Position numbers and translations under genes: made by a program
The notes under the pieces: model-generated
Seen by the model: the letters and a program-made list of their open reading frames with translations, nothing else
Databases searched by the model: none
Told to the model about the DNA's origin: nothing
Shown here: piece after piece, positions 1 to 11,979 of the stretch
How positions within the stretch are numbered: the stretch's first letter is position 1
Layout: each line of letters opens with the position of its first letter
Origin: Siphonodentalium dalli
Taxonomy: Eukaryota > Mollusca > Scaphopoda > Gadilida > Siphonodentaliidae
Assembly (NCBI GenBank): GCA_032622095.1
Contig: CP136067.1
Span: forward strand, 194,460,052 to 194,524,051
Direction of reading: 5' to 3'
Length of the DNA stretch: 64,000 nucleotides

Positions 1-230
1 GATATTAGTTTGATAACGATAATCATTGATCGTGGGAAATAGTATATTGGTTTAAAATATGTCTATTGATTATTAGTTTTACAATAAGTTAATTACGGTT
101 TTATATATTAATTTTACAATGAGTTATTAGTTTTACAATAAGGTCTATTAGTTTGATAACGATAATCACTGATCGTGAGAAATCGTCTATTGGTTTGAAA
201 TATGGCTATTGAAACGGAATGTACGTTTAC
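1..230. repeat. Partial tandem duplication, about 143-bp period
   Basis: A block beginning 'attagtttgataacgataat' at position 4 recurs at 147 with the same downstream words ('gatcgtg', 'attggttt', 'aatatg'). The second copy lies beside 'ttattagttttacaata', which also appears twice. It is AT-rich, non-coding and cut by the window edge. No gene is supported here. Confidence 0.6.
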
Positions 231-1656
231 TGAATATGAGCAAAGCTGTATTAATTGTTTGTTATTAGATATTAGTTGAACAATGAATACTATTAAATTA
301 AAATAGAACATTAATTTTGCATCGGTCAACGTTGATTGTGAATCTATATCTGTTAACACGTAATTGTCTCTTATTGAATCAAAGAACGACCATTGGTTTG
401 AAAATGGAGACTATTGTTTTGAAATAGATTGTAGTTGTTTTTACAAACCACCATTAACTTTTATTTCGTGTAATTTCCGACCGAATGGCTGCCCATAGGA
501 GAGTGAGCGCACAACCAACAAAAAAAAACATTTACTCACGAAGACGACACATGGCCTCGACAAGCAGTACTGTTTAAAATTTGGCCGAAGATAAAAGGTA
601 AATCAAAGGTAAATAATGTATAGGTGCATTTGAAGCCCGGATACGGGTAGTTGAGTTATGGAAAACGGATAGTGTACGACGAGACATTTGCATTATAATT
701 CATAGATGCAAATGGCCGACATCCGGTTCGATCGAATTGTCCTTATTGGTCAAGTCTCTTGATGAAGAAGACCTGTTGTAAATGTTTGAAACTTATTGTC
801 AAGCCAATACGATCGAACGGCAAGGTAAATCTTGTTTCGATGCCAGAACAATCAAAATATACCAGCATGGCGTGCATCAAGATGAATGTTCTGCGATTAC
901 CGTTAGCCGTTGGAACGGGAACTTGTAGTTCGCAACCAGCCTGTTGGAGTGAATGCACACTTGTATATATGTAATTTATATATGTAAAATGCATGTAAGT
1001 TACGGAGTTATAGCAGTCGTTGATATCATTACTCATATGCGCTTGAGTGAATGGTTCATCGTCAACTAGCGAGACCAGTGAGTATAGTCATAAGCGATTG
1101 TCAACATGCACACTGTTAGCGAGAAATGTTTAGCCAGTCATATGCATGCATGCATGTCTTCCCTTACGGACGCGACAATCAAATAAATAAAGTATGTCTA
1201 AAAGTCGTATTTCACAATGTCAGGCCAAATTATATACGAAATTTTGTTTTGCATTTTATTTATTAACAAACTGTCTTATAAAGTTATTATACACTTGTGT
1301 ACAGCATGTGTTTTTCTTGTACGATTTTCCCGGAGTATCATGTGACGGCGTTTGCCCAATCAGAAATAGTGTTATAGTTAAGAGATGAATAATAAGTCCT
1401 TTTATGGATATATCAACCTAGTTTATAAGGTCCATTTTGCTATTCAAAGGTTTTCAGTGAAGCAAAGTGAACATTGATTTTAAATTACATTGTGTATGTT
1501 GTTATTGTAACTGGAGACATGGAACCATGAATACATTTTTCTGCACGAGTATTATAGAAGCGGCATGTCTGAATATGTTAACGAACAGCAAATGGTCCCA
1601 TGGCTTTGGTCGATCCATTAATTTTTGTTTTTCAAGGTAATCCCGTACGTCGCTGC
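231..1656. other. Non-coding stretch with an old repeat fragment
   Basis: No convincing ORF. The part at about 950-1,190 (tatatatgtaatt, gtaaaatgcatgta, then 'gcgagaccagtgag' and 'ttagccagtcata') resembles the left part of the element at 12,767-14,302, so it is probably a decayed relative. The short ORFs of 60-97 codons look random. Confidence 0.45.
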
Positions 1657-1905
1657 CCAAATATCGCCCAAGGTCATTTGCGGGTACCCGTGTCAAGGTC
1701 ATGTTGGGTGGACAAAATAACCGGACAAAAATATTTCCCGTCCCGAGTTAACCATACATAACAAATTTCACATCGATGTCACCGTTGACTACTGAGATAT
1801 CGCCCAAGGTCATTTGTGGGTACCCGTTTCAAGGTCAAGGTCACCTCGGGTGGACAAACTGACCCGACGAAAATCTCCCCCGTCCCTTGGAACCCATAAG
1901 TACGA
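1657..1905. repeat. Direct repeat of about 136 bp with 'caaggtca' words
   Basis: 'atatcgcccaaggtcattt' occurs at 1,661 and again about 136 bp downstream. Each copy is followed by a 'gggtacccgt..caaggtca' block and a 'gggtggacaaa' block. The same style of sequence, with the same period, is at 10,280-10,530. Such 'aaggtcaaggtca' repeats are common in molluscan genomes. Non-coding. Confidence 0.6.
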
Positions 1906-1910
1906 AATTT

Positions 1911-2420
1911 CGTCTCCATATCCCCAGTTTGGACCGGCCGTATATTTTCACTAAAGTAGATAAACGCTCTTTAATAGCGACGTCTCATATACAAACACTC
2001 ATTAATTATCATGCGATTAACCCATCAATCCTCATTACGGTGGCAGTTGAAGGGTGAATGAGTTGTCGCACGTGCTCGCGAATGGTCCGAGTGCACTGCC
2101 TGTGGGTTTTAACCCTTACACAGCAAGTTTGGGTTCAGTCGGCCCAGCAGTTTTCGTCTCGATATCCCCAGTTTCCGAGACGGTCAAATGTCGTATATTT
2201 TCACTAAAGTAGATAAACGCTCTTTAATAGCGACGCGTCATATACAAACGCTCATTAATTATCACGCGATCAACCCATCAATCCCCATCGCTGTGGCAGT
2301 TGAAAGGTGAAGGAGTGGTCGCACGGGCTCGCGAATGGTGCGATGACATTCCCGTGGCTTTTTACCCTTAGATAGGAAGTTTGGGCTCAATCGGTCGAGC
2401 CGTTTTCGAGTCTATAAAGG
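1911..2420. repeat. Two tandem copies of a 244-bp unit
   Basis: The unit starts 'cgtctccatatccccagttt' at 1,911 and again as 'cgtctcgatatccccagttt' at 2,155. Both copies contain 'ttcactaaagtagataaac', a 'cattaattatca' block and a 'gctcgcgaatggt' block. The second ends in 'cgagccgttttcgagtctat' followed by 'acatacatatt' repeats, which looks like a retroposon 3' tail. It is probably a transposon 3'-end repeat; the class is not resolved. Confidence 0.6.
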
Positions 2421-3568
2421 ACATACATATTTACATATATACATATATATACGGAAGTCTCAAAATATATGGTAGATGTCATGCCGCTGCCGACATGTGT
2501 ATGTTCTGAATTAAATCTAACATGTTTTATTGAAGTGTTTGTCAGTTACAATTCATTCTGGCTTGATCTAGACAATTTTTAAATGAATACGGACAGTTCA
2601 GTTTCTCAGAATAATGGAGAATGAATTGAAACCTACAAAAGTAATACAACAATCAGTTATTTCCTCTCACATTGCGTATGTGCTGACAGTGGTAAATCAT
2701 GCCTAAATATATCTATCTATCTAACCTAGCACGGGACTGAACTTTGCAGGGAGCTTGGCTGCGTGGGTTCAAGTCGCGGAAGTACATGTACGATGCTTTG
2801 TTCGATGTGCAATGTTGTAATATTAGTTCATTATCGCATCCGTCCAATTGGCATAACGACTGCATCATCAGGTTGATTCATTAAGTGAAGCACACAATGT
2901 ATCCAAACTATAGGTATTATCAAAGAAGCAATGTCCGATAATGCGCAGGTGTCTGCTGAACAACAGACCGGAATATTTCGAGAGATTTGTCCGGACTGTG
3001 CCATAGATTCTGCCATACAGCGTGGGTGCAAATTACGGTGGTGCGACTCATTGTTTCCCCAAATTAGCGGAATCGTAGAATAAAAGTCAACAATGAAATA
3101 AAGACGGATTTTCTTCTGAAGGCTCATTCTGCATAGAGTAAGAATGTGTATCTAATCGATTGTAAAAGCATAGTGATCGGGTCCATTTAAACAAGTGCGT
3201 TTAACAATGATTACCTGATGTATGCGCCCGATTAGCTGATAACGATCGTTAATTAGTCCCTGTGGTTGTTATCGGTTAGAATGTCCGGTCTGTTGACGCT
3301 TTGCGAAGGATCGATTGCTTGAATTTGCCTTTCAATCAGATTGATCGGAACCCTATTAAAATTTTAATGTGTTTACTCGCGGTTTCGTCGGTATAACGTA
3401 TTTATTTTCGAATTTGAAAATTAAGATCGTTTCTAAGATGCCTATTATTTTAAATATCCAGTTGTTGCCAGGATCACGGAGTGGGTGGGGTGGCTCACAC
3501 ATACCATCAGAGGAATCGTTCAGAAATCTGCAATATATACGAAATACGATGAGAAACACACTATATAT
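2421..3568. other. Non-coding stretch, nothing recognised
   Basis: Several ORFs under 100 codons occur on both strands and overlap each other. None shows a recognisable motif or good start context. A simple (ta/ca)-rich tail at 2,421-2,450 follows the 244-bp repeats. Confidence 0.4.
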
Positions 3569-3687
3569 ATGAGCATATATAAGAGAATTCATTGGCCTAA
3601 CAATATTTACATTGGATTTGTAAGCCAGTGCATTCTCTTATATATGCGAGGCTCCCTATGGGAGACTCGCATATAAAAGAATGCATG
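3569..3687. mobile_element. Degenerate copy of the 'ccaatgcattctcttatata' double-hairpin MITE
   Basis: It contains one half-hairpin (catatataagagaattcat, then tggcctaacaa) and one near-complete hairpin at 3,624-3,687: gccagtgcattctc, tatatgcgag, a centre 'gctccctatgggagac', then ctcgcatata and agaatgca. The same hairpin is at 6,171, 6,461, 42,979, 43,133, 45,102, 52,567 and 52,721. Its right edge abuts the retrotransposon pol remnant. Confidence 0.75.
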
Positions 3688-3689
3688 AT

Positions 3690-5271
3690 TGCATATCTGT
3701 GGCTGAAATGTCTGACTCCGTTGTTCGTAGTCTTACGGTACAGGACGTATTATATGGACAAGCACATCTATAATTCACTAACCGGGCTGCATAGTTGCCA
3801 ACACAACAAGAGTGCCCTGATCTTCGGCGTACACGCGCCCATCTGACTCAGGGGTTGAGACATTCCAAAAAGGCCGTGTGCGAGATATTAATTAAACGCT
3901 ACTTAAACAACGTGACGTTGGCACGAGATAGCTTGCTAGTTGTAAAGCATCAAGAACCGCTTCACCCTCATAAGGATTGCATAGTTATACCTCGAAAAGT
4001 TTTAGGATGTTATCGTTACAGCTGCTGGTCATCTGAAACGTAGTCATTCTACTGCACATAAGCTAAAGTGTGTTCTACATATAGTTCTTTGCATTAGATA
4101 TGGACCGAGCTATATAGATACTGTTAGCAACACGTTTCAGACCAGTGCATCGTTCGACCCATCCCAAAAGTAGTCAGTGAACAGACAATTGGCGATCCTC
4201 CGGAGAAAGTTGGAGTAGCATTTTCTGCGGATGTAATGTGCCGCCAAACACAACTACTGCTGGTTCTTCATGAAACGGTAACTTCATACGCCGATGCCTT
4301 TAATTGACAGTGAACGAAGCGAGGCTCTCTGGGACGCTCTGATTCAAATGACTCAACCCACTCGACGGACCAAATATCGTCATTCGTACTGATCCAGCGC
4401 CTGTGTTTCAAGCTATCGATGGTGACGATGTGTTAGCAAAGCTCAACATATCCATCAAGCAAAAATCAAAAACATCCTGTTGCAGAGAAAGCTGTGCAAG
4501 AGCTCGAACGAGAAATTGTGCGATTGTCAGAAAGAAGTGATAGCCTAAATTATAGATGTGAACTTGGATATGCATGGCTGTCGCCAGGCTGAATTCCCGA
4601 ATTCACGTTAGTGGATTATCTGAGATGTTTTTCCATCGTAATTAATTCACCAATGACCAGCTGCCCATGACAGATCTCGAACTGATTTCTGCACAGCAAG
4701 AAGCCAGAGAGAGAAATCATTTTCACAGCAAGAGGAGCAATGTCTCGTCACTCAAATACTCTCCAATCTCAGATATCTCGGTCGGTAACATCGCGCGCGT
4801 GTACTTGCACCCATATACTGACAAACATAATGCTCGTGAGTCGTGACCGCTATATCTTGGTGACAATTGATGGGCAGTGGTGTAAGATTCGGTCATTCAT
4901 TGGTGCGCTGTTAAGAATAACTTCATATTGTGTCAAGCAGTCGGACTGTTATGGTGTGCCAACCGAGTTCACATTCCAAACAGTGGTTGATACAAACCCT
5001 CTTCGAATGATACTTCCTCAGAAGATGATAATGATGTCGAATTGGGAACCAGGTCCAAAACAAATGAACGACGTTCAGATATTCCTCCATCAATTGCTCA
5101 GAAACTAATCGATATATTTCCGTACTACCTATGCCGGACTGTTCAGGTGCAACAGAGGTTATTAATATGCCAGAGGAATCGGCGAACTTGAACAATAACA
5201 CACAACAACAATGTTCATATCGACGCAGACGACCGCCAAACTATTTACGAGCGTATGTGACCGATTCCTAG
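3690..5271 (+). pseudogene. Decayed retrotransposon pol (integrase zinc-binding, core and C-terminal region)
   Basis: Reading across three frames gives one continuous protein-like trail. An 'ECPDLRRTRAHLTQG' segment near 3,806 is followed by 'LLVVKHQEPLHPHKD'. Next come 'DPPEKVGVAFSADV', a segment with 'RTDPAP' (about 4,390), and 'VAEKAVQELEREI' (about 4,480). Then 'RDRYILVTIDGQWCKIRSF' lies inside an open stretch at 4,740-5,108, and a basic Arg/Pro-rich tail with a stop is near 5,270. This order matches a retroelement polyprotein family common in marine invertebrates, where the segments are the integrase Zn-binding region, the RNase-H-like core and the C-terminal domain. Many stops and frameshifts interrupt it, so it is inactive. 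No LTRs were recognised and the protease/RT part is absent, so the LTR superfamily is not assigned. Confidence 0.65.
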
Positions 5272-6164
5272 ACTACACTAGTATTCGCCTTACATATATA
5301 TGGACTTCGGTGTATTGCCTATTTTATTGGTGGAGGGAAAGTCCGTGCTCTATAAGGTAAATCTAGCAGTGATTTCATTGGCTGGAAGAATGACCCCATT
5401 GTGCCCTGTGAAACTACCGACCATCGGCGAGTAATTGGCTACTCCCCCAGATAGCGGTAGTTGATACAAGGTCAGCGATGACTTCACCAGGAATTGAGAG
5501 AACTGGAGAGCGAGACGGCCTGGAACAGAGTCCATTAACGACTGAACCAGACAAAAGATAAGACGGTCGTGTCATGATGTATATTTACTGGACTTACTCA
5601 ACTCCTTATACATGTATAATGATGACCTGTTCTGTGAGACATCTTATGATTACGAACTAAGTTTGTTCTTTTTCGTTTGAAAGTTTTCGCTGTTAAAATC
5701 GATGATTCTTATTCTCGTGCTATTACATTAAAAGACATTGTCACATATATCAGTCCCTCTACCTTGTTCTTGTTAATATATACTGGCGCTTCCTATTTGG
5801 TGCTTTCTACGTCGTGCAGTGGCGTGGTTTCAACTAATGGTGAAAATAATCATTTGTGCAGCCGCTCCACTATAGTGAGCAATTGCAAGGTCATTGTGAC
5901 TCAATGGAACGGCGCGCCAACACAAGCAACCAGCAACATTTCAGATGCCCGTTGTACGACTCGTTCACAACAAGCCGTAGGGAGAAAAGCTGAGCGTGAA
6001 CACGATTTGGTCTCTCGTTCCGCCTGTCGATCGATGTTCGTTTCTGGATGGTAGCGCTTTTGTACTAATGAACTAAATGAAATGACTTTTTTTATATAGG
6101 TTTAATACAATCATTTCTGTTGAGTTTCGATTCTAAGTCCCCGTCGTAAATTGAAACAGTTTTA
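5272..6164. other. Non-coding stretch after the pol remnant
   Basis: An open frame of 125 codons at 5,677-6,054 has no recognisable domain and no support beyond its length. The segment may contain the 3' part of the decayed retroelement, but no LTR-like direct repeat was found. Confidence 0.35.
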
Positions 6165-6535
6165 CCCTGTGCCAATGCATTCTCTTATATATGCGAGTCG
6201 ACCATAGGTCGCCTCGCATATATAAGAGAATGCATTGGCCTAACAATTTTTTATCATGTTTTTTAAATAAATGTTTCTTACAATTTTTAGGACATAAAAT
6301 AAAAAAAACACCCATTACCCCGCAGGGAGCCCCACACATAATATAGAAGCATATAGAAGAGTGTCGTCTGCTCATGTTTGTCTGGGGCTCTGTATGGGTG
6401 AAATTATAAAATTGTTAAAGAATACAAGAAAAAATTATTAAAATTGTAAAAAATTGTTAGGCCAATGCATTCTCTTATATATGCGAGGCTACCTATGGTC
6501 GACTCGCATATACAAGAGAATGCATTGGCACAGGG
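6165..6535. mobile_element. Double-hairpin MITE, stand-alone copy
   Basis: It starts ccctgtgccaatgcattc and ends in the inverse gaatgcattggcacaggg. Each end forms its own palindrome of 69 bp: hairpin 1 at 6,171-6,239 and hairpin 2 at 6,461-6,529, with stems 'gccaatgcattctcttatat' and centres 'gtcgaccataggtcg' and 'gctacctatggtcg'. TA flanks both ends (6,163-6,164 and 6,536-6,537), compatible with a TA target duplication but too short to be decisive. The 221-bp middle is AT-rich and differs from the 77-78 bp middle of the copies at 42,973 and 52,561, so something was inserted or exchanged there. No coding capacity. Confidence 0.8.
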
Positions 6536-6537
6536 TA

Positions 6538-8659
6538 TGTAGCCAGCGTTACGGACATTTTCTATTTTAAAAATAGAGTTTTATTGTTTAATAGATTATT
6601 TAATAGGCTGTCGCTGAAATAGCTCAAAATACAAACCATATTTGAGTCGGGAGAATTGCCCGCTGACTTTTGTCAGAGTTTTGACTCCTTTTTGGCTGAA
6701 GTCTAAGTTTTCTTTCCGATTATAATTCCAACTACATGTATGATTTCGTGTCAAATTGCATTAATAAATATGCCACTGGCGCACTGTCACATTGCTACGT
6801 CCGGCAGTGATATTTAAAGCAGGATTGGATTGACGTGTCATGAGCTATATATCGTACCGTGCCGTGAACCGACTCTCGGGGGAAGACGGGAAACCACGAG
6901 CATACAAAGTTAATTGGCAACCCGGAACTACGTGCGCATCGGTTGGGGTTAGACATATATGCGTGACTCCTCAACAACCACCCTTAAGTATACGGAATAC
7001 TTGCCGCAAAATGTGTCTTATTCGACGAAGATTGTCTCAATGTAGACAAGTCGGAAGCCAACCAGTCAAGCCTTAGGCGAAACTAATTCGATCCACGGAA
7101 TAATAGGGCGGATCACAGAAGCGAATCCCGCAACAATCGCTTACTTTGCACATATAAACAGCTCGGTCTAATTCAATTGCCACAGCGGAATAGACTGATC
7201 GCGAGCGTAGATTGGCTGTTAATAGGGGTTTGTAAAGATACACGATGCTTTGTGAACAGAAACATATTGAGTTCGAAATTGAGTTAGGAACCGGCCTATG
7301 CTGCGGCAGTGAAATCAGAGTATAGCAAACTAGGACAATTAGGTAGGTTCATTGTTACATAAACAAAATCAATCATGTAAAAATTGGTACCCAGGCCATT
7401 TACCGCCTATCATCGTCAGTCGACACTTATCACAAGAGGGGAGACAGACTGGAACTATTTATTGTGACCCTTAAGATATTGAAAACAAGACCATATTGTA
7501 TGCTAAACAGCGTGGGTGCATGAGAATCCGGGAACAAGTTTTTGAAACTTTATGTTGATGCAAGTAAATGGAAATATTGGATTCGAATGGAGCTCGGCGC
7601 CCAGGGTGTCAACTGGCACACAATGAGCACCGTTATGTCGTTGCTTTAGCTGTCGCCATGAACGCATGCAGTTTCTGGCAGATGGTGAAAGTAATACCAT
7701 TACGAGAAATGGCTTGCGTCTAACATGATTATCACAGGCAGTCAGGCACAGTCTTGGTACGCAATTGCAAAGATGTAAATTCAAAAAGATGAGAGGAGAT
7801 AAGAGACTGGGTGTGTTGTGGTTTACAATAAGTAGATCATTCTTGCTCCTATATTCTATTCTCCCGTATTCCATAATGTCTGCCATGTTAACAACTTATG
7901 TCATGTAAAATTTGATACAAAACACCTTCCTGGGAAGAAGTACATTCATGTATTGTTTTTATGAGCTTATGGTGACCACATTATTACGGTTGGAGTCTTT
8001 AAATGGACTATATATACCGCGCAGTTTTCTGAGGCTGAGGTATGGACTCTGTTGATCGCAGGGGAACATACGTTATACGTTATATACGTTATACGGTATA
8101 CGTTATATGAGATGAATGTTGCAACACATTCTTAAACTCGGTTGAGTGGTTTTGGTGGGACCTGTTGATAAACCTATATATATATCGACAAGACACATTT
8201 GTGTTTATAATGTCAATATAATGTTGCCAGGGTAATTGTTAAACATTGAAAGGCCTATAGCAGCATAAGTAATTCGCGACATTTGCATGGAAGATCCGAA
8301 TGATTAGAGGAAACCTCCTTGTCTATACGGAGTATTCGAGAATATAACATATATTAAAATATTTTGTTATAATGGCTACGATTTCTGCAAAACGCTCGGA
8401 CGAGCAATCTTAATTGGGCCATCTAAGCAATAATTCTCACGCGCATTAGCATGTACAGATGTATTTAAATGCTTCCGACAGATAATGGGCTTCGATGAAA
8501 TTTGGGGGTATAATTAATGTTGCAGACTACGTGAAGATCGCACAAACGAAATTGAAAGTCACAACAACTAACCGGAGCCGATTAGTGTAATTATTCAATA
8601 AACTAACGAAATTAAATTTCCTTATCTATACAGAAGTATCCATACCCACCCATGCATGG
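6538..8659. other. Non-coding stretch, nothing recognised
   Basis: The largest open frames are 78 codons (+, 6,840-7,076) and 127 codons (-, 7,503-7,886). Neither shows a motif, signal peptide or splice-bounded structure. At 8,065-8,110 there is a small run of 'acgttata' repeats. Confidence 0.35.
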
Positions 8660-9084
8660 TTAAAACCCGAATTAACGCTCCTAAATTACTATTTCTTTGG
8701 CTTCGGGAGTAAAAATTATTTGATTCGAGTCGAGAAACCCACCCATCAAAGCTCAGAGTGATCAGATATCGATTTTTTTAATTTGTTATTTCCCGAGATA
8801 TGTAATTTTTTTTATTCGTCAGACCGACGGTCTCGGACCACATTGCGGATGAAGATGTGTAACTCTATGATAAATTGGCTTTGGGTGTTAGATATTGACA
8901 ATCCGGCCAAATTTCGTTGAACAAAATGTTCATAAATAAAACTTTTGGAGCAATTTTATACTATAGTTGACAGTGGTTAGCATTATCTTTTGGCAATTAA
9001 TCGAATTTGATGACTGAAGCGGCATTTCAAGAAATATTGTTGTTGTTGGAATCTGATAATAAGTGGACCATCGAATTACTTTAA
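8660..9084 (+). mobile_element. TTAA-flanked MITE, family A, copy a
   Basis: Begins ttaaaacccgaattaacgct and ends at a second TTAA (9,081-9,084). Diagnostic words are 'ctatttctttggcttcgg', 'gattcgagtcgag', 'cccacccatcaaagctc' and 'gatcagatatcga'. Near the right end are 'ttgttgttgttggaatctg' and 'ggaccatcgaat'. The same order of words is at 10,955-11,355 and, inverted, at 14,636-15,353. TTAA flanks are typical of piggyBac and Kolobok groups. Non-coding. Confidence 0.7.
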
Positions 9085-9337
9085 GTGGTCATGCTTATTT
9101 GATGTGATGTTGGTAGGGCAAAGTGATGCTGTTAAGAAAAAGTACCGTATTTTCGTTATTTTCGCGGCGTCTTGCTGATCTGAACAATTCTAGTAATAAC
9201 CTGTATGTGTAAAAAACATTCAAAAGTATATATAAAATTAAGTATTTTTTAATAATGGTTTTGTCTGTTGTTGGAAAACGGCCATAATTGAGATGACTAT
9301 CCATGTCGTTATGCAGATACGAGCGCCACCATTAAGT

Positions 9338-9800
9338 TTAAAAGTATACTAAATCCGATCAGACGCTCCTAAATTATACTATTTCTTTGGCTTCGGGAGT
9401 ATACAAATATTTGATTCGAGTCGAGGAACCCACCCATCAAAGCTCGGAGTGATCAGATATCCATTTTTGAAGTTTGTTATTTCTCGAGATGTGCAATTAT
9501 ATGTGGCCCAGAAACACGTGGTCAAACGGATGGTCTCGGACAAAATTGCGGGTGAAGATGGATAACTCTAAAATCACGTGGTTATTATTATCCATCTTCA
9601 TCAGCAAGAGCGTCCATTTGACCACGTGTTTTGGGCCACTTATTATTAAACATCTAGAGAAATAACATGCTTCAAAAATCGATATCTGATCACTCTGAGC
9701 TTTGACGGGTGCGTTCCTCGACTCGAATCAAAGCTTTTTTACCCCCCGAAGCCAAAGAGATAGTAATTTAGGAGCGTCTGATCGGTTTGAGTACCTTTAA
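9338..9800. mobile_element. TTAA-flanked foldback made of two family-A left ends
   Basis: The left half (ccgatcagacgctcctaaat, ctatttctttggcttcgg, cccacccatcaaagctc) is repeated as its reverse complement in the right half, ending 'aggagcgtctgatcgg' and then TTAA at 9,797-9,800. The left TTAA is 9,338-9,341. The whole 463 bp can fold into one long hairpin with its turn near 9,569, around 'cacgtggtcaaac' and 'ttgaccacgtg'. The 63-codon frame inside is a by-product of the palindrome. Confidence 0.75.
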
Positions 9801-10259
9801 ATTATATATGTTCTTGAATATTTCATGCAGACTCTGGCTTTTGCCCAAATCGCTCGTTTAACCAAACACCGCAAAATGACAACTTTAGGAAAAATAACGG
9901 CACTCTTAACAGCATCGCTTTGGCCTATATACCAGCATCATTTCAGAAGCAGGACCCGCTGGTATCATAACAAATTAGCAGGATCACTTTACCAGGGGAT
10001 GTTACCGAGTATTTGCCATGTGCCAGTTAGAACAAGAAAACCATAGTCAGAAATGGTAACGCCACCAAGATCGTATTATTAGCCATAAATATAAATAATA
10101 ATACAATTATTCTATAAACTAGCTTTCAAATTTTATGCGGGAAATTTGCGTACTTCCATATTTCAAGTTTTCCCGTTTCTCGTGTCATTCATTACTTTCA
10201 TCAAACTGTCTTCTTTATTACACAAGCTGATAGGCCCGACTTCACCCGGGCTGTTTCCC
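9801..10259. other. Non-coding stretch, nothing recognised
   Basis: A 73-codon frame (9,825-10,046, +) has no recognisable motif. Otherwise AT-rich unique-looking sequence. Confidence 0.35.
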
Positions 10260-10533
10260 ATCTGCTTTCCGGTGAAAGGTGCGATTTGACCTTCAATTGA
10301 CTATTTCGAAAGTCAAGGTCAGGTCAGGGTCATGATTTGTCCAGTCCAAAACACCCCCACCCGTAGAAAAGTACCCATAGGTATCAAATTTCGTCGAAAT
10401 CCGTCCGTTTTACCCAACTTGACCTTTAATGAACAATTTTGAAGGTCAAGGTAAGGTCATAGTCATGATTTGACCCGTCCAAAACACCCCCCCCCCCGAC
10501 AAAAGTACCCATAGGTATCAAATTTCGTCGATT
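10260..10533. repeat. Two tandem copies of a 136-bp 'gaccttnaat...aaggtca' unit
   Basis: 'acccataggtatcaaatttc' occurs at 10,372 and 10,508, and 'ttgaccttcaat' / 'ttgacctttaat' occur at matching offsets, giving a 134-136-bp period. Each copy contains 'gtcaaggt.aggtca', 'catgattt' and 'ccaaaacaccccc' with a variable C run. It is related in style to 1,657-1,905. Non-coding. Confidence 0.65.
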
Positions 10534-10954
10534 TTAAATTAAATTATGTCTAAATCAAAATCAGGAAAAAATATCAGGCCTACGTACCTCTTTAAACCCA
10601 GAAACCTTTGGAGTTCACTCAACCGTCAACTGAATTCTATTCGCGTTCTTATAGATAGAGTTCCAGCACTTACGTATACGAACCATGTAATAGGATTTCA
10701 ATTTGTTAGTACTATGGCATATGGGAAGAAAATTAGTATTCGCCAGAAGTAGAGATCGATCAGTATCGTGTAACTACATTCAAGGAAGTTTGTCAGACAT
10801 GACCATGGATCATGGCTTCTGTGTCGAAATGAGAAACCTTATGTATCATGTGGATCCGTATAGAATTAATGGAACATATTTATGGTGGTTATATAAAAGC
10901 CAAAAATAAGAACGCATCTCCAAGTAATGGCCACGTCGACATATCTTTAGTATG

Positions 10955-11355
10955 TTAAAGATACATAATCTTATCTAACGCCCCCCCCCCCCCCCATTAC
11001 TATTTCGTCGACTTCGGGTTTAAAAAATGTTATATCTCAGTCGAGGAACCCACCCATCAAAGCTCACAGTTATCAGATTTCGTGTTTTGAATCTGTTATT
11101 TTTACCGCCTCGAATATTTGGCGGCCTGGTAAATATTCAATTAATGCCGACCGATATACTCTTGATACCAAATGACGTTGAACAAATTATGTATATATAA
11201 CATTCTTTGGGAAATTTTATACTATAGTTAACAGTCGTTAGCATTTTGTTTTTGGCAATTAATCTATTCTGATAACTGAAGCGGAACTTCAGAAATGTTG
11301 TTGTTGTTGGAATCTGGTGATATGGGGACCATCGAATCGGATTGAGAACCTTTAA
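10955..11355 (+). mobile_element. TTAA-flanked MITE, family A, copy c
   Basis: TTAA at 10,955-10,958 and 11,352-11,355. Inside are a poly-C tract near 10,981 replacing the usual 'gctcctaaa', then 'cccacccatcaaagctca' and the right-end block 'ggggaccatcgaatcggatt'. It has the same word order as copy a. It lies about 600 bp upstream of the first Ig exon. Confidence 0.65.
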
Positions 11356-11979
11356 TATTTGCTGACAAGAAGCTGTTTCATTAAAATTGTTCTGTTGCTA
11401 TTCTTGTTACGGTTCAGTTGTGATTTGTTTTTGTTGCGCATACTAGATGTGGCCCATTAAGACGTCTACGACAAATAAGTTCATATGATGAACGCCTTGA
11501 AATTCTGTGAACGAAGAGAGAGCACAGAAGCGCTGCAACGATTGACTGTAGACCCAATGTCTGCAGAGAAACGATAATATAATACACATTTAGTTACAAA
11601 CTAATATTTGCCCTGTGTCACACGACGCAATATATGTTCTTAAATGTGATGCTGAATATGGGTTGATAAATAAAATTATAGGAGTTAAGCTGCCGCTACA
11701 AACAGATCACGTCGTAACCACAATAGTCGGTGAGTTTAGATATGTCCACATTCTTGGACAGTTTGAAACATGGTTTTAGAACATTAAATTTAGGGACGAT
11801 TGTCCACATATTTTAATTTGAGAAGCATTAAATTCAACAGAACATATCTTTGTACCCTTGCCTCATTGCCACAGTATTATGCGTATTATTAATACACGAA
11901 TTCAATGCAGTGTGCATGCATTTGGCAATTCGCAATTCGGCAAAACTCTCAAATTAATCTCAATATTAATTGATTTCAG
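11356..11979. other. Presumed intron or upstream sequence of the Ig gene
   Basis: No exon could be supported. The end carries 'caatattaattgatttcag', a branch-point-like plus polypyrimidine/AG acceptor context for the exon that follows. Confidence 0.4.

Noticed and set aside
5677-6054. 125-codon plus-strand frame as a real gene
   Set aside because: No domain, and it lies between a decayed retroelement and a MITE; the first codon is not an ATG in a good context.
7503-7886. 127-codon minus-strand frame as a gene
   Set aside because: No recognisable motif, no splice or promoter context, and a frame of this length is not surprising by chance in this much DNA.
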